Below are positions 12,641-25,443 of a stretch of DNA of 64,000 nucleotides, piece by piece. Position numbers and translations under genes: made by a program. The stretch covers positions 79,206,003-79,270,002 of the forward strand of contig NC_134398.1 in assembly GCF_050003625.1 (NCBI RefSeq). Direction: 5' to 3'. Position 1 is the first letter of the stretch; every line of letters starts with the position of its first letter. The stretch is from Haematobia irritans (Eukaryota; Arthropoda; Insecta; Diptera; Muscidae). The notes below the pieces were generated by a model. The model saw only the letters and a program-made list of their open reading frames with translations, was not told where the DNA came from and ran no database searches.

Positions 12641-12847
12641 AGAAAAACTAAGGATGGCGAACGAAACGAATTGTTTTGACCAACATCTTTTTTCTTATAA
12701 ATAATTATTTCACGACAAAATTAAGATATATAACAGAAATAATATTATGACTAAACAACATTGGAAACACTGTATGCCTTATTCTAAACACAGAAAAAAA
12801 TATCAACCCTATTTTCAATTAAAATATTAATAATAAAGTTAGGTTTA

Positions 12848-13018
12848 GTGGCAGCCCGATATTTATGACTCACTTATAGTTTTCAGACCATTGTGACACC
12901 ATAATTTGTGAACTTCTTTCTCATCAATGAGTTCGGTCCGATTCTATGTAAAATAAACTACCACTGAACAACTTTTTTAATGTTCGGTCGATGCTAATCA
13001 TTGCACCACGGTGGCTCC
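12848..13018 (-). mobile_element. SINE remnant with internal deletion
   Basis: The left end matches the SINE 3' region (GGCAGCCCGATATTTATGAC, GACTCACTTATAG, GACACCATAATT). The right end matches the head (CATTGCACCACGGTGGCTCCC). Most of the middle, including the B box, is missing. It has the same orientation as the SINEs at 26871 and 32066. Confidence 0.8.
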
Positions 13019-15000
13019 CGAGGTCTAATTAATTTTCTCACTTTTCTAATCAAAACAAAATTCAATCAGAAATAAATCTTTAAATCAATTAAGTTTTTGA
13101 TTGGATCAATTGATGCAGATGAATGGATGAATTGATATCTTCCAACACAGTTTTCTTTCAGTGTACTCCTAAATAAAGGAAATTTTATTAAACCAAGTCA
13201 TTGATTAACCAATTAATTTCCAAAGATTGCGTATTACTATAATTGACAATGAAGGATGATGATTCATTGCCCATTAGATTGTGTGAATTTTACCAATAAA
13301 TGCCAAAATTCAAATTCAATTTTCACTGAACTGATGTTTACCAAACTTTCACAACATTTGATGAAACTTTAACGAGCACTCACATTGTAAAACCCTCAGA
13401 ATATCAAGTTAGACGAGACTAAACTATGATCCATGTAATCAGTCAGACAATCAGAGGAGTCCCAGCCATTCAATCATGATGGTAATAAATTTCAAAACAT
13501 TTTTTGGGAGAAATACTCCAAGTGATTGATGATCGAATGTTATACAACATTTCACCACACAAATTACGCCACAATACCGCAATTGGGAACATTTACAAGT
13601 CTCCAAGGCAAAATCATGAAACCAATTAAATTTAAAAATTTTCCCAAATAAAAATGAAATCTCAGTTCGGGAAACCAAGCCTGTGTTCTTCGAACCCCAC
13701 CCCCCTCAATAGAAACACGAAAAGCGAAAAACCTTTTAGAAATACGAAGACAGGAGTTAACTCAACTTTGACTAAAGCTAACGATAATAAATTAGTTGGG
13801 CTGATATTTTTCAACCAATTCTACCAATAGCAATATGAGCTACAATCAATTTGGCCGAGAACATGGGCGCAAAAGCCCCCCAAGGGAAGATGGCAAAAGT
13901 ACAAGTAATACATCAAACCATCGTTAAGTGTTGTAAGATTTGACCCAAGACGACATGAACAACATGAAAAGAACACAAAAAAATACATTCGAATTTGAAG
14001 GCATTGAAAATGTTACAGAAATGGGCTTTGCTGTATTAAACAGAGTACTCAGTATTGACTACTCTCTTTAATTATTTATTAGGCAGTCAAAATTTCCTTT
14101 GAATATTCCATTTCGATTAACCATTCATCTACCTAAGTCGACCTCATGTAGAGTTAAGCCTATTCCTTTGTCTTGTCCGTCCGTGTTATGGACTCGACCA
14201 GCATAGCTTATCCAATTTATAAGAGTCAAATCGACCATGATCTTTTTCTTTGGTGTATTTATGGAAATTAAAAGAACAAACAAAAACCAATATTTATTTA
14301 ATTATTTACAAGTCATAAATTACACATATTCACTTATATCCGTCGAGGGTCTACATACACTCGAAGTCTGACGACAAACCACTGTACGTGGGGCATACAT
14401 AAAACAAACAAATTCCAGCTCAAAAAAAGATACAATTTAATAATTTTCATAAATTTTGTTTTGTTTATCAACAATGATTGGAATAGAATCGAAAGAAAAA
14501 AACAACGCATGATAAAAGCCACATAGTCTCAAGTTTTCAAGTGGATACAAATTTCCTATTTCCTAAGAGTATATTCTGATTATTTGTTTGCATTGTTTTG
14601 GAGAGGGCACTAGAATCGAAATCGAACAACTCATTAGAAATTTGTTTTCGCTAAGTGTGTCATTACGACTGGTGGCATTTGTTTGGTTGTTGGTCTTTGG
14701 GTAAGGCCTTAATGCATATTAATGCACAATGAACAAAGTGCAGTAGAAGAATTATAAATGAGATTGGTTGACTAGTATGAGACAATACAGTCATATGGAA
14801 GGAAATTTTATCCCTTTGGGGTCTAATAATAGGTGATTTACTATAAGAAGCGTATGTGGGGAGTAGGGGCAAAACTATCCCAACTGCACCATCCATTAAA
14901 ATTTTGTTTCAAACCAGAGATCGTGTTCATATCGATGAGAAAATTTTCTTATGGAGCAAACTGTAATCCAAGGTGAAAGATAGATGTAGGCTTGCTTGGT
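13019..15000. other. Non-coding sequence
   Basis: I see no gene. Around 13680-13710 there is a C-rich patch. The open frames are short and unrecognised. Confidence 0.4.
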
Positions 15001-15029
15001 CATATCAAACAATTTACGAAGCTAAGTCG

Positions 15030-16328
15030 TCGGGAAAAAATGCATTTAGCTTTTAGCTTTTTTTCTGGCTTTTTTTCATGACCCTTTTAGCTATTTTTGG
15101 CTTTTTTTATTTTCGACATGTTTCTATTGAAATATGGATAAATCGGCGTTTTTATCTAAGCCTTGATGCAAGTATAAGGGTTTCCACATATTTCAAAGCT
15201 CAGTTGAAACATTAATAATGAGTCCAGCCATTATGCGGGCATTTTTGTAGCAAATACACCTTGTAAAGTTTTTTCATTATATACATAAAAGTTATCGTAA
15301 ACTTTAAATCTACTATTACCATACAAATTTGTTAGATAAACTGTCAGTAAATTATTGGGAATATTATCATTTGACTCGCTTATCCTTTTTATGTTATTAT
15401 AATATTCTAAAGTTATTACGATATTACTAAATTAAAATAGTAGATGTGAATAGCTTTGTGCACTGAAAAAATACGAACGCGAATTTTGGTTATAATAGCA
15501 TTTGTGAATTTCTTTTATATAAACTGTTTTCCTTGTCCAAAAGACGATAAAGTCGTTTTGTCCTTATAATTAAGTGATTCAACTAAAAAATGGTATGTTT
15601 TCATGAAAGAAGAAAGAATTAATGAAATAGTCTTTAAATGTGAGGAGTTTTTGCATCTTAACCACAAACCAAAATAGCGTTCAAAAAGAGAAGATGTTTT
15701 TCAACACTTTATTTTAAAAACGTATATATACAATAATTTCTACTTGAAGTCGAGTCTGAATTTGGAAATTTAAGTTGGCGTTAGCACGTTTTTAAAGAAC
15801 TTTGATAGCTCATGAAGAAAAGGAAAATGTGTTTACTAGGAAATGTAAACTATAGGTATTTTCTACAATTTAAATAAAAGTAATGTATTTCGAATTTTTC
15901 ACAATTTCAAAACCAAACTAAAATTTTATGTAAAAAAATGACAAATCATTTTTTTACCAAATCCAAAGCATGCTTAGATCATTTAATATTTTAAAATAAC
16001 AAGTAAATAAAATAGAGGTGTTGGGAAGGTAGCTCCCACAAAGCGAAGGACTTCCAGTAAAAAATTTGTGATAGTAATCAAAATGTATCGAATACGCAAA
16101 CAGAGCAAAATGCCTTAGATATTGTTACAGTCTCACAGAAGTGGAATTAAAATGAAAATAATATGCATTGTAAGTGAAATAAAGCCTTTAAGTTTGTTAA
16201 ATTTCAATCAAAAATGTGACTTTTGATACCAAAAAATTTAGCTTTTTTCTAGCTATTTTTTAGCTTTTTTTAGCTATTTTTTTGGGCAAATCTAGCAGTT
16301 TTTGGTGAAACAATTCTGGCAATGCTGA
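15030..16328. mobile_element. Possible decayed hAT-like element with T-rich ends
   Basis: TTTAGCTTTT/AGCTATTTTT motifs cluster at 15048-15112 and again at 16236-16290. The right edge ends GGCAATGCTG, resembling a hAT terminus (CAGCATTGCCAGA inverted). The left edge has no matching inverted end that I can see, and an M2 fragment lies in between. I give this low confidence. Confidence 0.3.
15462..15815 (+). mobile_element. M2 MITE, truncated copy
   Basis: It starts CACTGAAAAAATA and carries the family segments GTCCAAAAGACGATAAAGTC, TTGTCCTTATAATTAAGTGA, CATGAAAGAA and CAACACTTTATTTTAAA in the same order as 41133-41633 and 57701-59690. The right terminus (CAGTGTA) is missing. Confidence 0.75.
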
Positions 16329-17948
16329 ATTAGATATAAAACTTAAACTAAGTTACCTCTAAGATTATTTGGTAATAAGAGGTTTTGCTGTGTATGTTTA
16401 AATGCCTAAGTACATATATACCTTAATATTTGCCAGGGACATATGTACTTCTTCCCAAAAATATCGCCGAATCATCTAATCTTTGAATAAAAAAAAGCAA
16501 TCACTAATAACAATACACTGTTAGAAAAATATGTTTTTCATATGTTCCGATATAAACAAAATGTGTTTCGGGCACAATTTTTAAACACAATATATTTAAG
16601 TGCAAACATGTAATGTTCCTAAACTAACACTAAATGTTTGGGACACATATGTTAATATGTTAGAATATATTATGTTTGGGGCATGAATGTTTCATGAAAA
16701 TAATATGTGTGAATGTAAACATATATAAATTTACAAATTTCGAGTAAACATATATATGTTGTGATATTTTATTCAGAGAGCGACAGAGAGAGAGAGAGAG
16801 AGAGTATAGAGAAAGAAATAGAGATAAAAACCGGGAGGGTTGACGAAAGATATCAAATTAACACAGCGAGAAAATGAAAAAGAGAGCAATTTCTGTAAAA
16901 CCGCTTGTATGTTGTTCCGGAAAACTGTTTTAAGATAAGGCCAAACATTTTAAATGCTCAAGTCTAAATATTATTTAATCTGAATATTAGAATGAGTATT
17001 TGGAGTAAAGAGAATAGACATTCGGAACCAAGAGAATATACATTTGAAAAAAAAACAGCATGTGTTTTCGCCTTGAGAGCAGCATTTTATGTATGTGTGG
17101 TTATGTGTTTTGTTTATCATTTTGGCATTATGAGCATAATTTTTTCTTGGTTCGCTAAAAGAAATCGGAACGTACGAGGAATAAGTCAAAATATTCAGGC
17201 AAAGGAAATTAAAAAAACGGTGGAAAATATACAAAAATTACAAAGGGATCTTCATAAAAATAACGAAAGGGCACTATAGTCTTGTTAGAGTTGGGACAGT
17301 AAAATGAAAAAAGGAGGAAATAGTAAAAAATTAAACTGTAAAATGTATAAAAGCAAAGTTTAGTTCTCTTTATTAATAAGTAGTCCAAGAGGAGTTGACG
17401 GACACCTTCAAATATAAAAGCGGGCATTAAGTTCGTTTTTTGCAGCTAAAACAATTGAAAAAGTTTATTTTCTTTAAAATGAATTATTAAAAAAATGTAA
17501 AAGGCAAAACATTATCATTTTAAAACAATAATGCTAACTTAATGCCGGCCTTAAAGGTAAAAATTAAATTAAGTACAAAAGGCGAAAAGTTTTAAATGAA
17601 TTTAAAATGGTGTTAAATGCTAGTAAAACACTGTTTACGTCTAAATAAGTTTATGAGTATATTATAAAATTATTTATGTATGTTTATACTCGACTCCACG
17701 TACTTCTTTTGTTAGAGTTTTTGAATTCCTTCCAAAATTTCAAACTTTTATACCACAGTTTTGTGTTACAAAATTGTTATTTTTGCAATAAAAAAAATAA
17801 TATTTTATCGAAATGCTCAATCCATTTCGTTTATATCAAGCACTGTTTCTAACTGTAAATCTTTAATAATCCACATTTAGAAGTTTCATTATAGAAATTT
17901 AATATAGTATAAATATAAATGTGTAAATTAAAAAAAAATGGTGTTCGG

Positions 17949-18018
17949 TCGGAGCAGGGATTGAACCCACGACCCTTTGAATGCAAGGCAGATATGCTAA
18001 CCATTGCTCCACGTGGCC
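17949..18018 (-). other. tRNA-like segment (SINE-head type), tRx copy b
   Basis: This is the minus-strand equivalent of 4286-4357: a GGAGCAATGG-type A box and a GGGTTCAATCCCTGC B box. It is followed on the transcribed strand by nine T (17938-17930). The divergent partner is at 18132-18202. Confidence 0.6.
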
Positions 18019-18131
18019 AACAAATGTATGTTTCTGGTAAATAATGTTATGTTTGCATGGGCTCGTGGGCGCTGCAATATATACTATATACATGTAACTT
18101 ATAACGATAATTGTCTACTGGTGACTATAAC

Positions 18132-18202
18132 AGCCACGTAGCCCAGTGTATAGTGTGTTGGCTTACAAACTGTATGGTCCTCGGTTCGATTCTCCGTCCA
18201 GG
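18132..18202 (+). other. tRNA-like segment (second type), tRx copy b
   Basis: It reads ACGTAGCCCAGTGTATAGTG and then CGGTTCGATTCTCCGTCCAG, matching 4471-4541. It points away from the segment at 17949-18018. Confidence 0.6.
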
Positions 18203-18518
18203 CGCAAGGTAAAATTAAAAAAATATATATAAAATTGAATAATTTCTTCAACATTATTTGTATTACAGAAAAAGGTGCCAAGAACTAAAAAATTTCGTGG
18301 AAGTGAAAATTATGTGAGGGAATGAGCATAATCGTCTTTGGGGAAAATTCTTCCAAGCATATAATATTTGTGGGTTCAAAATGCTTCCAAACATATAATA
18401 TGTTCACATAAAACAAAAATATTAATGTTTTGGCAGAATCCAATAATAATATACTTCCTGCAAAATATGTTTGGAAAATATGTTACAGAAGCGATTTTTT
18501 TTTTTTTTTGAGGGTGTA

Positions 18519-20032
18519 GATATTGTAATATATATAGTTGCTTGAAACTATCATTTCTGTTATTGAAGAATTCCCTTTGATTAAATAAATGTTTATAAAC
18601 AACTTAAAGGTAAAGTGTAACTTAGTATACATTTTCTGAAAAAAAAGTCGGCAATTTTCATTGCAAATCACATTCAATTTCACCTGTTAAAGTTCTCACT
18701 TATTGAAGATCTTGATAATATGAGATTGTTTTTATTTTTTATAGAATTAAATTTCTATATGTACATAAAACAATTATATGATTTTTTCTTTGGGGATATC
18801 AGGAGAACTGATAATGATGTGGGAATTCTCATCCATTTTGGACAACATTTTGAAATTTCCGCAACACCATAATAAACGGTCAATATCTCAGAAGTGCGCA
18901 CTCACGACATTTATCACGATAATTGCCTATTTTTGATGTGTGTCGGTATGGTACAAGCAAAATTAAGGTAGCCCTAAGTCAGGTCAATAAAATGCCGTAA
19001 CTTATTAGTTGTGTTCCTTTACCTTACTTGTTGTAATAGCTTGTTGTTGTTTGCTATTGCTCTGAGCTACTGTTGTTGTTATGTTTAAGCTAGTGATGCT
19101 ACCTTATAAGTTCTTGTACCATGTCGGTTCTCAGAATATGCTACTTTACGGGGTTTCATTGTACCAAAAAAAAAAAAGAAATGCTTGCACTTTACTTACA
19201 TATTTTGAAATATGGTATATAGTTCTTAGAAATTTAACAAACAAAAAAAAAATAATAATAAATAAATTGAGCTCATTTTATATTTTTTCCGGCACTACAT
19301 AGAAATTATTTTGAAGGAACAAAAATTATTTGTATAAGAAAATTACTTATCTCCATGAATCGATGGAAAATAATTTGATGTCAGTGAATATTTCCACATT
19401 CCTGAGAAAATCAACAATAACACCAAATTACTGATGTTGTTCTTAGTTTAGTTGGCTCTGTATCGATATAATGTTAATGTTTTCCCTACTTATGTCGGGA
19501 GAATGTGTTCCCTCTTTTGTTTTGTAACTTTAGCAGGGTTACGTGAAAATATTCCAATTGTGCACCCATCAGATGTCGGAATATCTACGAGGAAGAACAC
19601 AGTTTTTTTTTGTGAATATAATCGACATATAAATATTGACTTAAGGAAAGGCCCAGCGACAGCAGCCGTATTGAAAATAACAACACAAACATCCGAAGTT
19701 TGACAAGTATTTACTCTCACAACATAGCTAAAGGAGATATGCTCAACAGCCACACTATGCCATACATAGATAGTGGTGCCATTCACCAAGACACAGTAAT
19801 GGGGAGAGGGTTAACAAAAACCGAAGAAAGAGTTTCAACAAACATTTCTCCGAATAGTCTGTTGTTTTTATTTACTTGCATGCAGACGGACGGATTCAAA
19901 TAAAGAAAATACTTGGCAATGATATTTATCTGCTAATTCTTATGAATGGAAAGCAGTAAAAATTAAATTTTGATATTTTCGAAGAAATTGAATTCAAACA
20001 AAAATTCCACAACATTATGTGACAGAACTTAC
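18519..20032. other. Start of intron 1 of the receptor gene (no other gene seen)
   Basis: On the minus strand this is the sequence immediately 3' of the GTAAGT donor at 20032-20027. No second WIF-domain exon was found here. Open frames on both strands at 19450-19900 are shadows of each other and unrecognised. Confidence 0.5.
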
Positions 20033-20195
20033 CTAATAGACGCATCACTTCCTGTGGATTCAGATACAAATTCAAATGGCCCCAGCAGCCACTGAATGCA
20101 GAGAATAGCAGCAACAAGACAATCGACAGCCCCCCGCATGTCGTCCGCGATAAGGCATTTGGTATTGTCGGAGATGGTGAATGTAAACACGCCAT
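20033..20195 (-). CDS. First coding exon of a RYK/derailed-family receptor (partial gene)
   Basis: RYK-family proteins (derailed, doughnut, Drl-2 in flies) are single-pass receptors with an extracellular WIF domain and an inactive intracellular kinase domain; they bind Wnt5-type ligands in axon and muscle guidance. The exon encodes 54 codons plus one base. Residues 23-34 (LSIVLLLLFSAF) form the signal-peptide core, with probable cleavage near residue 39. Residues 40-55, HLNLYLNPQEVMRLLG, match the start of the WIF domain. The ATG at 20195-20193 has a good context (AAAATGG); an upstream in-frame extension to 20267 lacks an ATG. The last base is followed by GTAAGT, a consensus donor, giving a phase 1 intron that splits the Gly codon. 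The remaining exons are not visible and should lie left of or beyond position 1. Which of the three paralogues it is cannot be decided from this exon. Confidence 0.72.
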
Positions 20196-20813
20196 TTTAT
20201 GACGTTTATTTGTTTCGCAAAAAAGAACACAACAAATACCGTAAGGAGTAGAAGTTAATCCTTTCAATTTTAATTTTTTAATACAATATTATTTATTGGG
20301 AAAACATTTGAACACAAAAATCACAAATGGGGGGAAGAGATTAAACAATACACAAATACAACATATTTGATATTTTTCTTTTCTATCTATTTGGCCTATT
20401 CGACTTTTATCTTTTGTTGTTACATGCGCTCTCACACTCTCCCTTTTTGGTTGTTGTTCAACCAAGATTTGCTCTTTTGTTTTGTTTCTGGTTATGCTTC
20501 TTCTACTTGTTCACAAGTTGCTTTATCTTTTATGTTTGGCTTTCGCCACAGCAGCAGATACACTTAAACCGACGGTAAAATGTAAACAAAAATTCATTAA
20601 ATTAATCACAAAAATTGTTAAATACAAGAAAATCAATCACTTTTTCTTCAATTATCCGTGGAGAATTCACTTTGCAAATTAACATTTGATGCTGTAGTAA
20701 ATACGACGCAAACGCAAACACAAATATCCCTTAAATAGCCGACAAAAAATCTTCTCGATAGTTTAGCTTCGTTTCGTTGTAGGTTGTTGTTCTCCGCGTA
20801 CTGTCAACAAACT
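20196..20813 (-). promoter_or_regulatory. 5'UTR and putative start site of the receptor gene
   Basis: The sequence upstream of the ATG holds no repeat element. On the minus strand an Inr-like TCAGTT (complement of 20810-20815) would place +1 near 20813 and give a 5'UTR of roughly 620 nt if unspliced. No TATA box is seen at the expected distance. The start site is a guess from motif and context. Confidence 0.3.
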
Positions 20814-20956
20814 GACAAGCCCATTTGGTTATTCTGACATTCTGACATATCGCCGGCGAAAAGAGTGATGCCAAGTTGGACTACCTAACATCAGCTAGCG
20901 ACACCAGATGGTCATTATGGGAAATTTTTATGAATTTTAATCTCTGTGTTTGGTAA

Positions 20957-21000
20957 AGAGACAGAGTGCGAGAGAGAGAGAGCAATTGAAGGAGAGCATT
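20957..21000. promoter_or_regulatory. GAGA-repeat cluster upstream of the receptor gene
   Basis: GAGACAGAGTGCGAGAGAGA and following GAGAG repeats lie about 145-190 bp upstream of the proposed start. GAGA-factor sites are common in proximal promoters of developmental genes in flies. It could also be a plain microsatellite. Confidence 0.35.
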
Positions 21001-22520
21001 TGTTTACATATGGTTGTTGGCATGAGGGGAAATTTGCTGTATATTTTTGAGGTGAATTCGCTTTGTGTTTACTGTCTATGCAAGTTTATAACAGTTTCCC
21101 CTGTATAGCAAGTACCAATCACTTGAGATCTATTTCCCCTACATGTGTTCCACATCGGTTGGCTTATTTTTGGTTTATTTACAATTTTAACAGACTATGT
21201 TAATAATATAACACATTTAGAATGAGGACATATCGTTTTTAAATGAAAAGGATTACAAATCTGTGAACTTTTGATAATGCAGATAATACAGAGATATGAA
21301 AAATTCCATTTTATAGGGTGTAAGTAATTTTTGGGGGCACATATTTTGGTATAGTTAGCGCCTTTCTATGATTTCTACACCGTTTGATATGAACTACGAT
21401 AGATCAACATAAGTCGAGTATTTTACATTCGGCAAAACAACATTTTTCAAATTTCCCAAAAAAAAAAAAATAATAATAATAAATAAAATAATATAAGACA
21501 TATCGGCTTTAATACTTTATATAATTATATGAATACATTCAATACTATTTTGACCCTACAGGAAATTTTGAAAATTATATGTATCATAACCGATATGCCA
21601 TAACAAATGTGTTACACAAACTTCATATTTATTTTGATTTTATTCAACTGAGTGAGTACTAAGAAGCGACAACTTCCAGTCGATGTTCCAAAAATATATA
21701 AAATGGATTTTTTTCAGACTCATACAAGTAGGAAAGTCGTTAGACTTTCAGACGAAACTGAATATATTGTTATCTTCACCATACACATGGCGAGGTCTCC
21801 TTTTTCTATCTGAAACACTCGGCGACATATGTATATGTTCACTAATTCAATTGGCATTTCACCGGTTTAAGAGTATCCATTGGACAACCTTGTGATTGAA
21901 ATACATCTAGTTAGAGGGGAACATCTTACAAATTTACCAACTGTGGCAGCCCTGTCCAGGGCATTAAAGCCGATTGAACTCCAGTGTATTTCTTTTAATT
22001 TTAGTTAAAATGTATCCAACATGAGAAAGTTTTGTTGACTATAATTATTTTTTTGAACGTTAATTATATATAACCTAAAAATGGTGGTGAAATTATGCGC
22101 AAATGTAGCATAAAAATTGACTATGTTCATATTTCACATAAAATAGTTCAGAATATCTTTAAATTTGTAAATTTTACCACAAAAACGTCCATCTTGAACT
22201 ACGTATGGCTCCCTCCACCAAAACAGTAAAACAATGGATTTCCAATGGAAAATTGCGGGTGCTTTACTGGCCTCCTCAATTGCCTAATGTAAAAGTTTTA
22301 AAATAACCTTTGGAAAGTTGTAAAACGAAAAATTGGTAATAGATTTATGCAAAAGGCTTATGATCTCTATTTGAACTTGAACTTTAGATATCATTGACCA
22401 CTTAATCGTAACTACTGGCTAGAAGTTGGGCAGAAGTAATCAACCGATATTTCACTTTTGGCTCCTAATTATCGCCCAAAAATTTGTTCATATAGGTTGG
22501 AAATTACATATAGACTCCTC
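21001..22520. other. Non-coding sequence upstream of the receptor gene
   Basis: I see no gene and no repeat that I can match in the window. A TAATAATAATAAATAAAATAA tract is at about 21470-21490. Confidence 0.4.
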
Positions 22521-22795
22521 TACTTAGAAAAAAATTTCACGATATTTTTTCCTATTAAAGTCTTAATTGAGTTTTAAAAACTATTCAATTAAAAATTTAA
22601 TTGATTCGACAAATTTTTAAATTGAAACAAAATTTAAAAGTATAATTACATTTTTAAATTGTATCAATTGATATTCAATCGACTTTTAATTAATTTTTAA
22701 TTGATAATATCATTCCTGTGATTGAAGACATTTCAATTAAAAATTAATTGGATCCATTAATTTCGTGATTGAAGAAAAAATATTTTTTGTGTGTA
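22521..22795. mobile_element. AATT-rich MITE, copy 1
   Basis: It runs from TA-CTTAGAAAAAAATTTCACG to TTTTTTGTGTG-TA. The interior is a string of CAATTAAAAATTTAATTGAT-like palindromes. It is colinear with 43634-43927. A TA flanks each end. No coding capacity. Confidence 0.75.
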
Positions 22796-22829
22796 TATAA
22801 ACCTATCAAAACCTAGGTATTTCATATAT

Positions 22830-23018
22830 ATGGACTAACTTACAATTTAGAAGATGACGTGAAGAAGTTTTAAAATACATTGCCATTGGCAAGTGTTACC
22901 ATAACCCAAGTAATTCGATTGTGGATTACAGCCTCTAGTAGAAGTTTCTACGCAATCCATGGTGGAGGGTATACACGATTTGGTCTGGTCGAACTTACGA
23001 CCGTATGTACTTGTTTCC
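22830..23018 (+). mobile_element. HINE-B 3'-terminal fragment
   Basis: It matches the 3' part of the HINE-B copy at 41677-43414: GGACTAACTTACAATTTAGA, AAGTAATTCGATTGTGGAT, CGCAATCCATGGTGGAGGGT, then the terminal ACTTACGACCGTATGTACTT and GTTT. The 5' two thirds are absent. Confidence 0.8.
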
Positions 23019-24660
23019 TTTAAACTTTAATAAGTGAAACAATTTTAGTCTAACAAATTTTCTTGCATTTGTTGAAAGTTTTAGTATACGTTCAATTTTC
23101 TTCTTTCAATTAAATTATTTTAAATATTTCTTTAATGTCGTGGTATTCCTGTGCCGTCGATTTTTACAATTTAAAACTAATCAAAAATAAAACAACATAT
23201 TTCATCCCAAAAGAGGTTGGACATCACTAACGAAACGTCGTATGTAAATATGAAATAAAATCTTTTAGTTGCATATTCAGAGACCTTCAACGCCCATTTA
23301 AGAGCAGACCTAAGAATAAAAAAAATAAAAAGGTCATACAAAATTAAACAATTAACATTTATTTATTTTTGTGATACCGGCGTTTGTAATAAAGTTTAGT
23401 TTCAATTATCTGAAATTAACCTAAATTTTCCTTCCTGGTGGATTCACATTGAGTTACTATGTCTGTTTTTTATGGTCTGGAAGTTTTCTTCCGCTACGGA
23501 TTACGATTTTTATTAACTGATATTACTGAAATTATTCGAACAAATTACTTAAAATAAATTTTTATACTACTTTGTGGTTAGAATAACTTCAATTGGGCTG
23601 TTACGCCAAGATTCGTATCATACTTCTTGGAATAATCGCAACAAATATTTTTTACTAGCCTACCTCCGCTTCAAAGATAAAAGTTTTTCATATACACAGA
23701 AGCACTACAAATACCGACTATATTATATACACTAATGTATCGAAATAACTGTTGACCATGGAGGTATATATTCACACTGCTATTTTCAATAATGCAGAAA
23801 TTTGATACACGCTTGCTTTTGTAAACATCGGATCAAGTTCGAAAATATGCTGTTTTTTCATGTAAGCACCGATCTTCTTGAAGAAGAAAACCTTAGAGTC
23901 CTTAATTTGCCTAAATTTGGATGTTAACCGATAACTCGCTGTCGGCCTAAAATTGTGTAATAGACCCAGCGTTGAACCATCCCTTGGTTTTGTTTTCAAT
24001 TTCGACGTATTTGTGTTTAAATCTTATAAATTCAAATAGCGTGTCAGTGTCAGTTGAACTGATCTTGGAGTAGTCATCAAGGATTTGATGCATACCAGTT
24101 TCTTTGCATAAACAAATGTTTGAAAATGATAAATCACAATGATATTATTTATCTGTCTTAGCAATTTCATATATTTCTTGTATAGACCCAACCACTAATG
24201 ATCATCCTCGGTATGATTTACAGATCAGATTTGTGTCACTAACACTCAATCTATCTATTTTCTCTTCAACTACCTGATTAGTATTATTTCCAAATGATCT
24301 TTATCGTAAATCCTACCATAAAAAGATCAATCATTAGATTTGACAAACGACAGTAGGCTTAACTAAAGCAATGGATTCATCATAAATTGTGTGTGACAGT
24401 TTTCCTAGATGATGTATAAACAACTGGTGACTTATGACAAAATATTATCCCGGGTATGTACCTGTCGCAAAAAAACCCATCCTTAACGATACATGGGAAA
24501 TTCTAATATACGATAGTCACCTATACAGTAAACAAACCAGTGAAATACCGTGAAAGACAGGTATCTAGAATGTTTCCAGCTTTAAGTTACACGCACTCAG
24601 GCCTTTAATGCCATAATTCTCCCCAAGCATAACATACTAATACGGATCACTTAAAATTTC
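23019..24660. other. Non-coding sequence
   Basis: I see no gene and no recognisable repeat. The minus-strand frame at 23772-23999 has no features I recognise. Confidence 0.4.
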
Positions 24661-24860
24661 TACACTGATAAAAAATGCTTCGTTATATTAATGAAATGTG
24701 TCATTAAAACCAGGGAAACCGACCCCGACTCCAGCATTTATTATTAGTCTCAACTCCAGTTGGTTTACCTAAATCTCATTTTAACAGTATTCCAGTTGCA
24801 ATTTTAAAGTGTAGTGTTCCAAAAATAGACCGATATAATTATTCTATTTTGCCATATGTG

Positions 24861-25443
24861 CCCAGCAAAAAAAGCGTCGCCAAAAAAGTAATGAAAATGT
24901 TCTTTTTGCATCCGGAAGTGGTGCAAAATTGACGCAGAAGCGATGAATTGAACATGGGCTTGTCATAGGAAGGAAGACCTCCATTACAACAGCCGTTGCA
25001 CTGAATTCGCATCACTTCTTTAGGTGTGATCCGAATTCAATGTTGTGGATGTAAATTAAAAAATTCTGTGATATTTTGTCAAATAAGTTATTTTTATATA
25101 TATATTTTTTTTTTAATTTTTAATGGATTCTAACGCTTGTCGGAAACGTTTGACCTTAAATATTTTGAAACATGCACAATTTTTTCAAATTGGATTTAGC
25201 ATTTTTTTTCGACAAAATTTAAATTATTTGTACCATTTTATGAATTCTTACTCTGTTTTTAACCTATTTGAAACAAAAAAAAAATTAAAATTATCCATTA
25301 AAAGTATGAAAAACCAAGTTATAAAAAATTGAATTAAAAGAACTTCCTGGGTAGTTAAAATAAAGAACATAATTGGGAGTGCATCTTCTGGAAGTGCTTT
25401 TAAAATTGTGCCTTTGGAAGAACTTCCAAATTTTTTTACTGGG
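24861..25443 (+). mobile_element. TCCCAGC-type MITE, copy 1
   Basis: It runs from CCCAGCAAAAAAAGCGTC to CTTCCAAATTTTTTTACTGGG. It is colinear with 60131-62122 minus that copy's insertion: both share GCGATGAATT..AACATGG, CTTGTCATAGGA, TAGGTGTGATCCG-like, ATTCTAACGCTTG and ATTGAATTAAAAGAACTTCC segments. No coding capacity. Confidence 0.8.

Larger units (their letters stand above)
16516..18516 (+). mobile_element. Z composite TIR element, copy 1
   Basis: It runs from TA-CACTGTTAGAAAAA to AGGGTG-TA. ATATGTTTGG-type motifs are repeated near both ends. A tRx-derived core (about 17700-18330) includes both tRNA-like segments. A second copy lies inverted at 38612-44527. The junctions between the tRx core and the flanks are the same in both, so the composite moved as one unit. 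An open frame of 95 codons at 16992-17279 has one hydrophobic segment and a lysine-rich end, but its counterpart in copy 2 is not open, so I do not call it a gene. A GA microsatellite lies at about 16784-16804. Confidence 0.7.

Noticed and set aside
16992..17279. A 95-codon membrane-like protein in Z copy 1.
   Set aside because: The homologous stretch in Z copy 2 (about 43420-43620) is not open, so selection on a protein is unlikely.
19926..20267. The receptor exon extended to 20267 and to 19926 as one 113-codon protein.
   Set aside because: There is no ATG upstream of 20195 in frame, and a consensus GTAAGT donor ends the exon at 20033; beyond it the frame is intronic.
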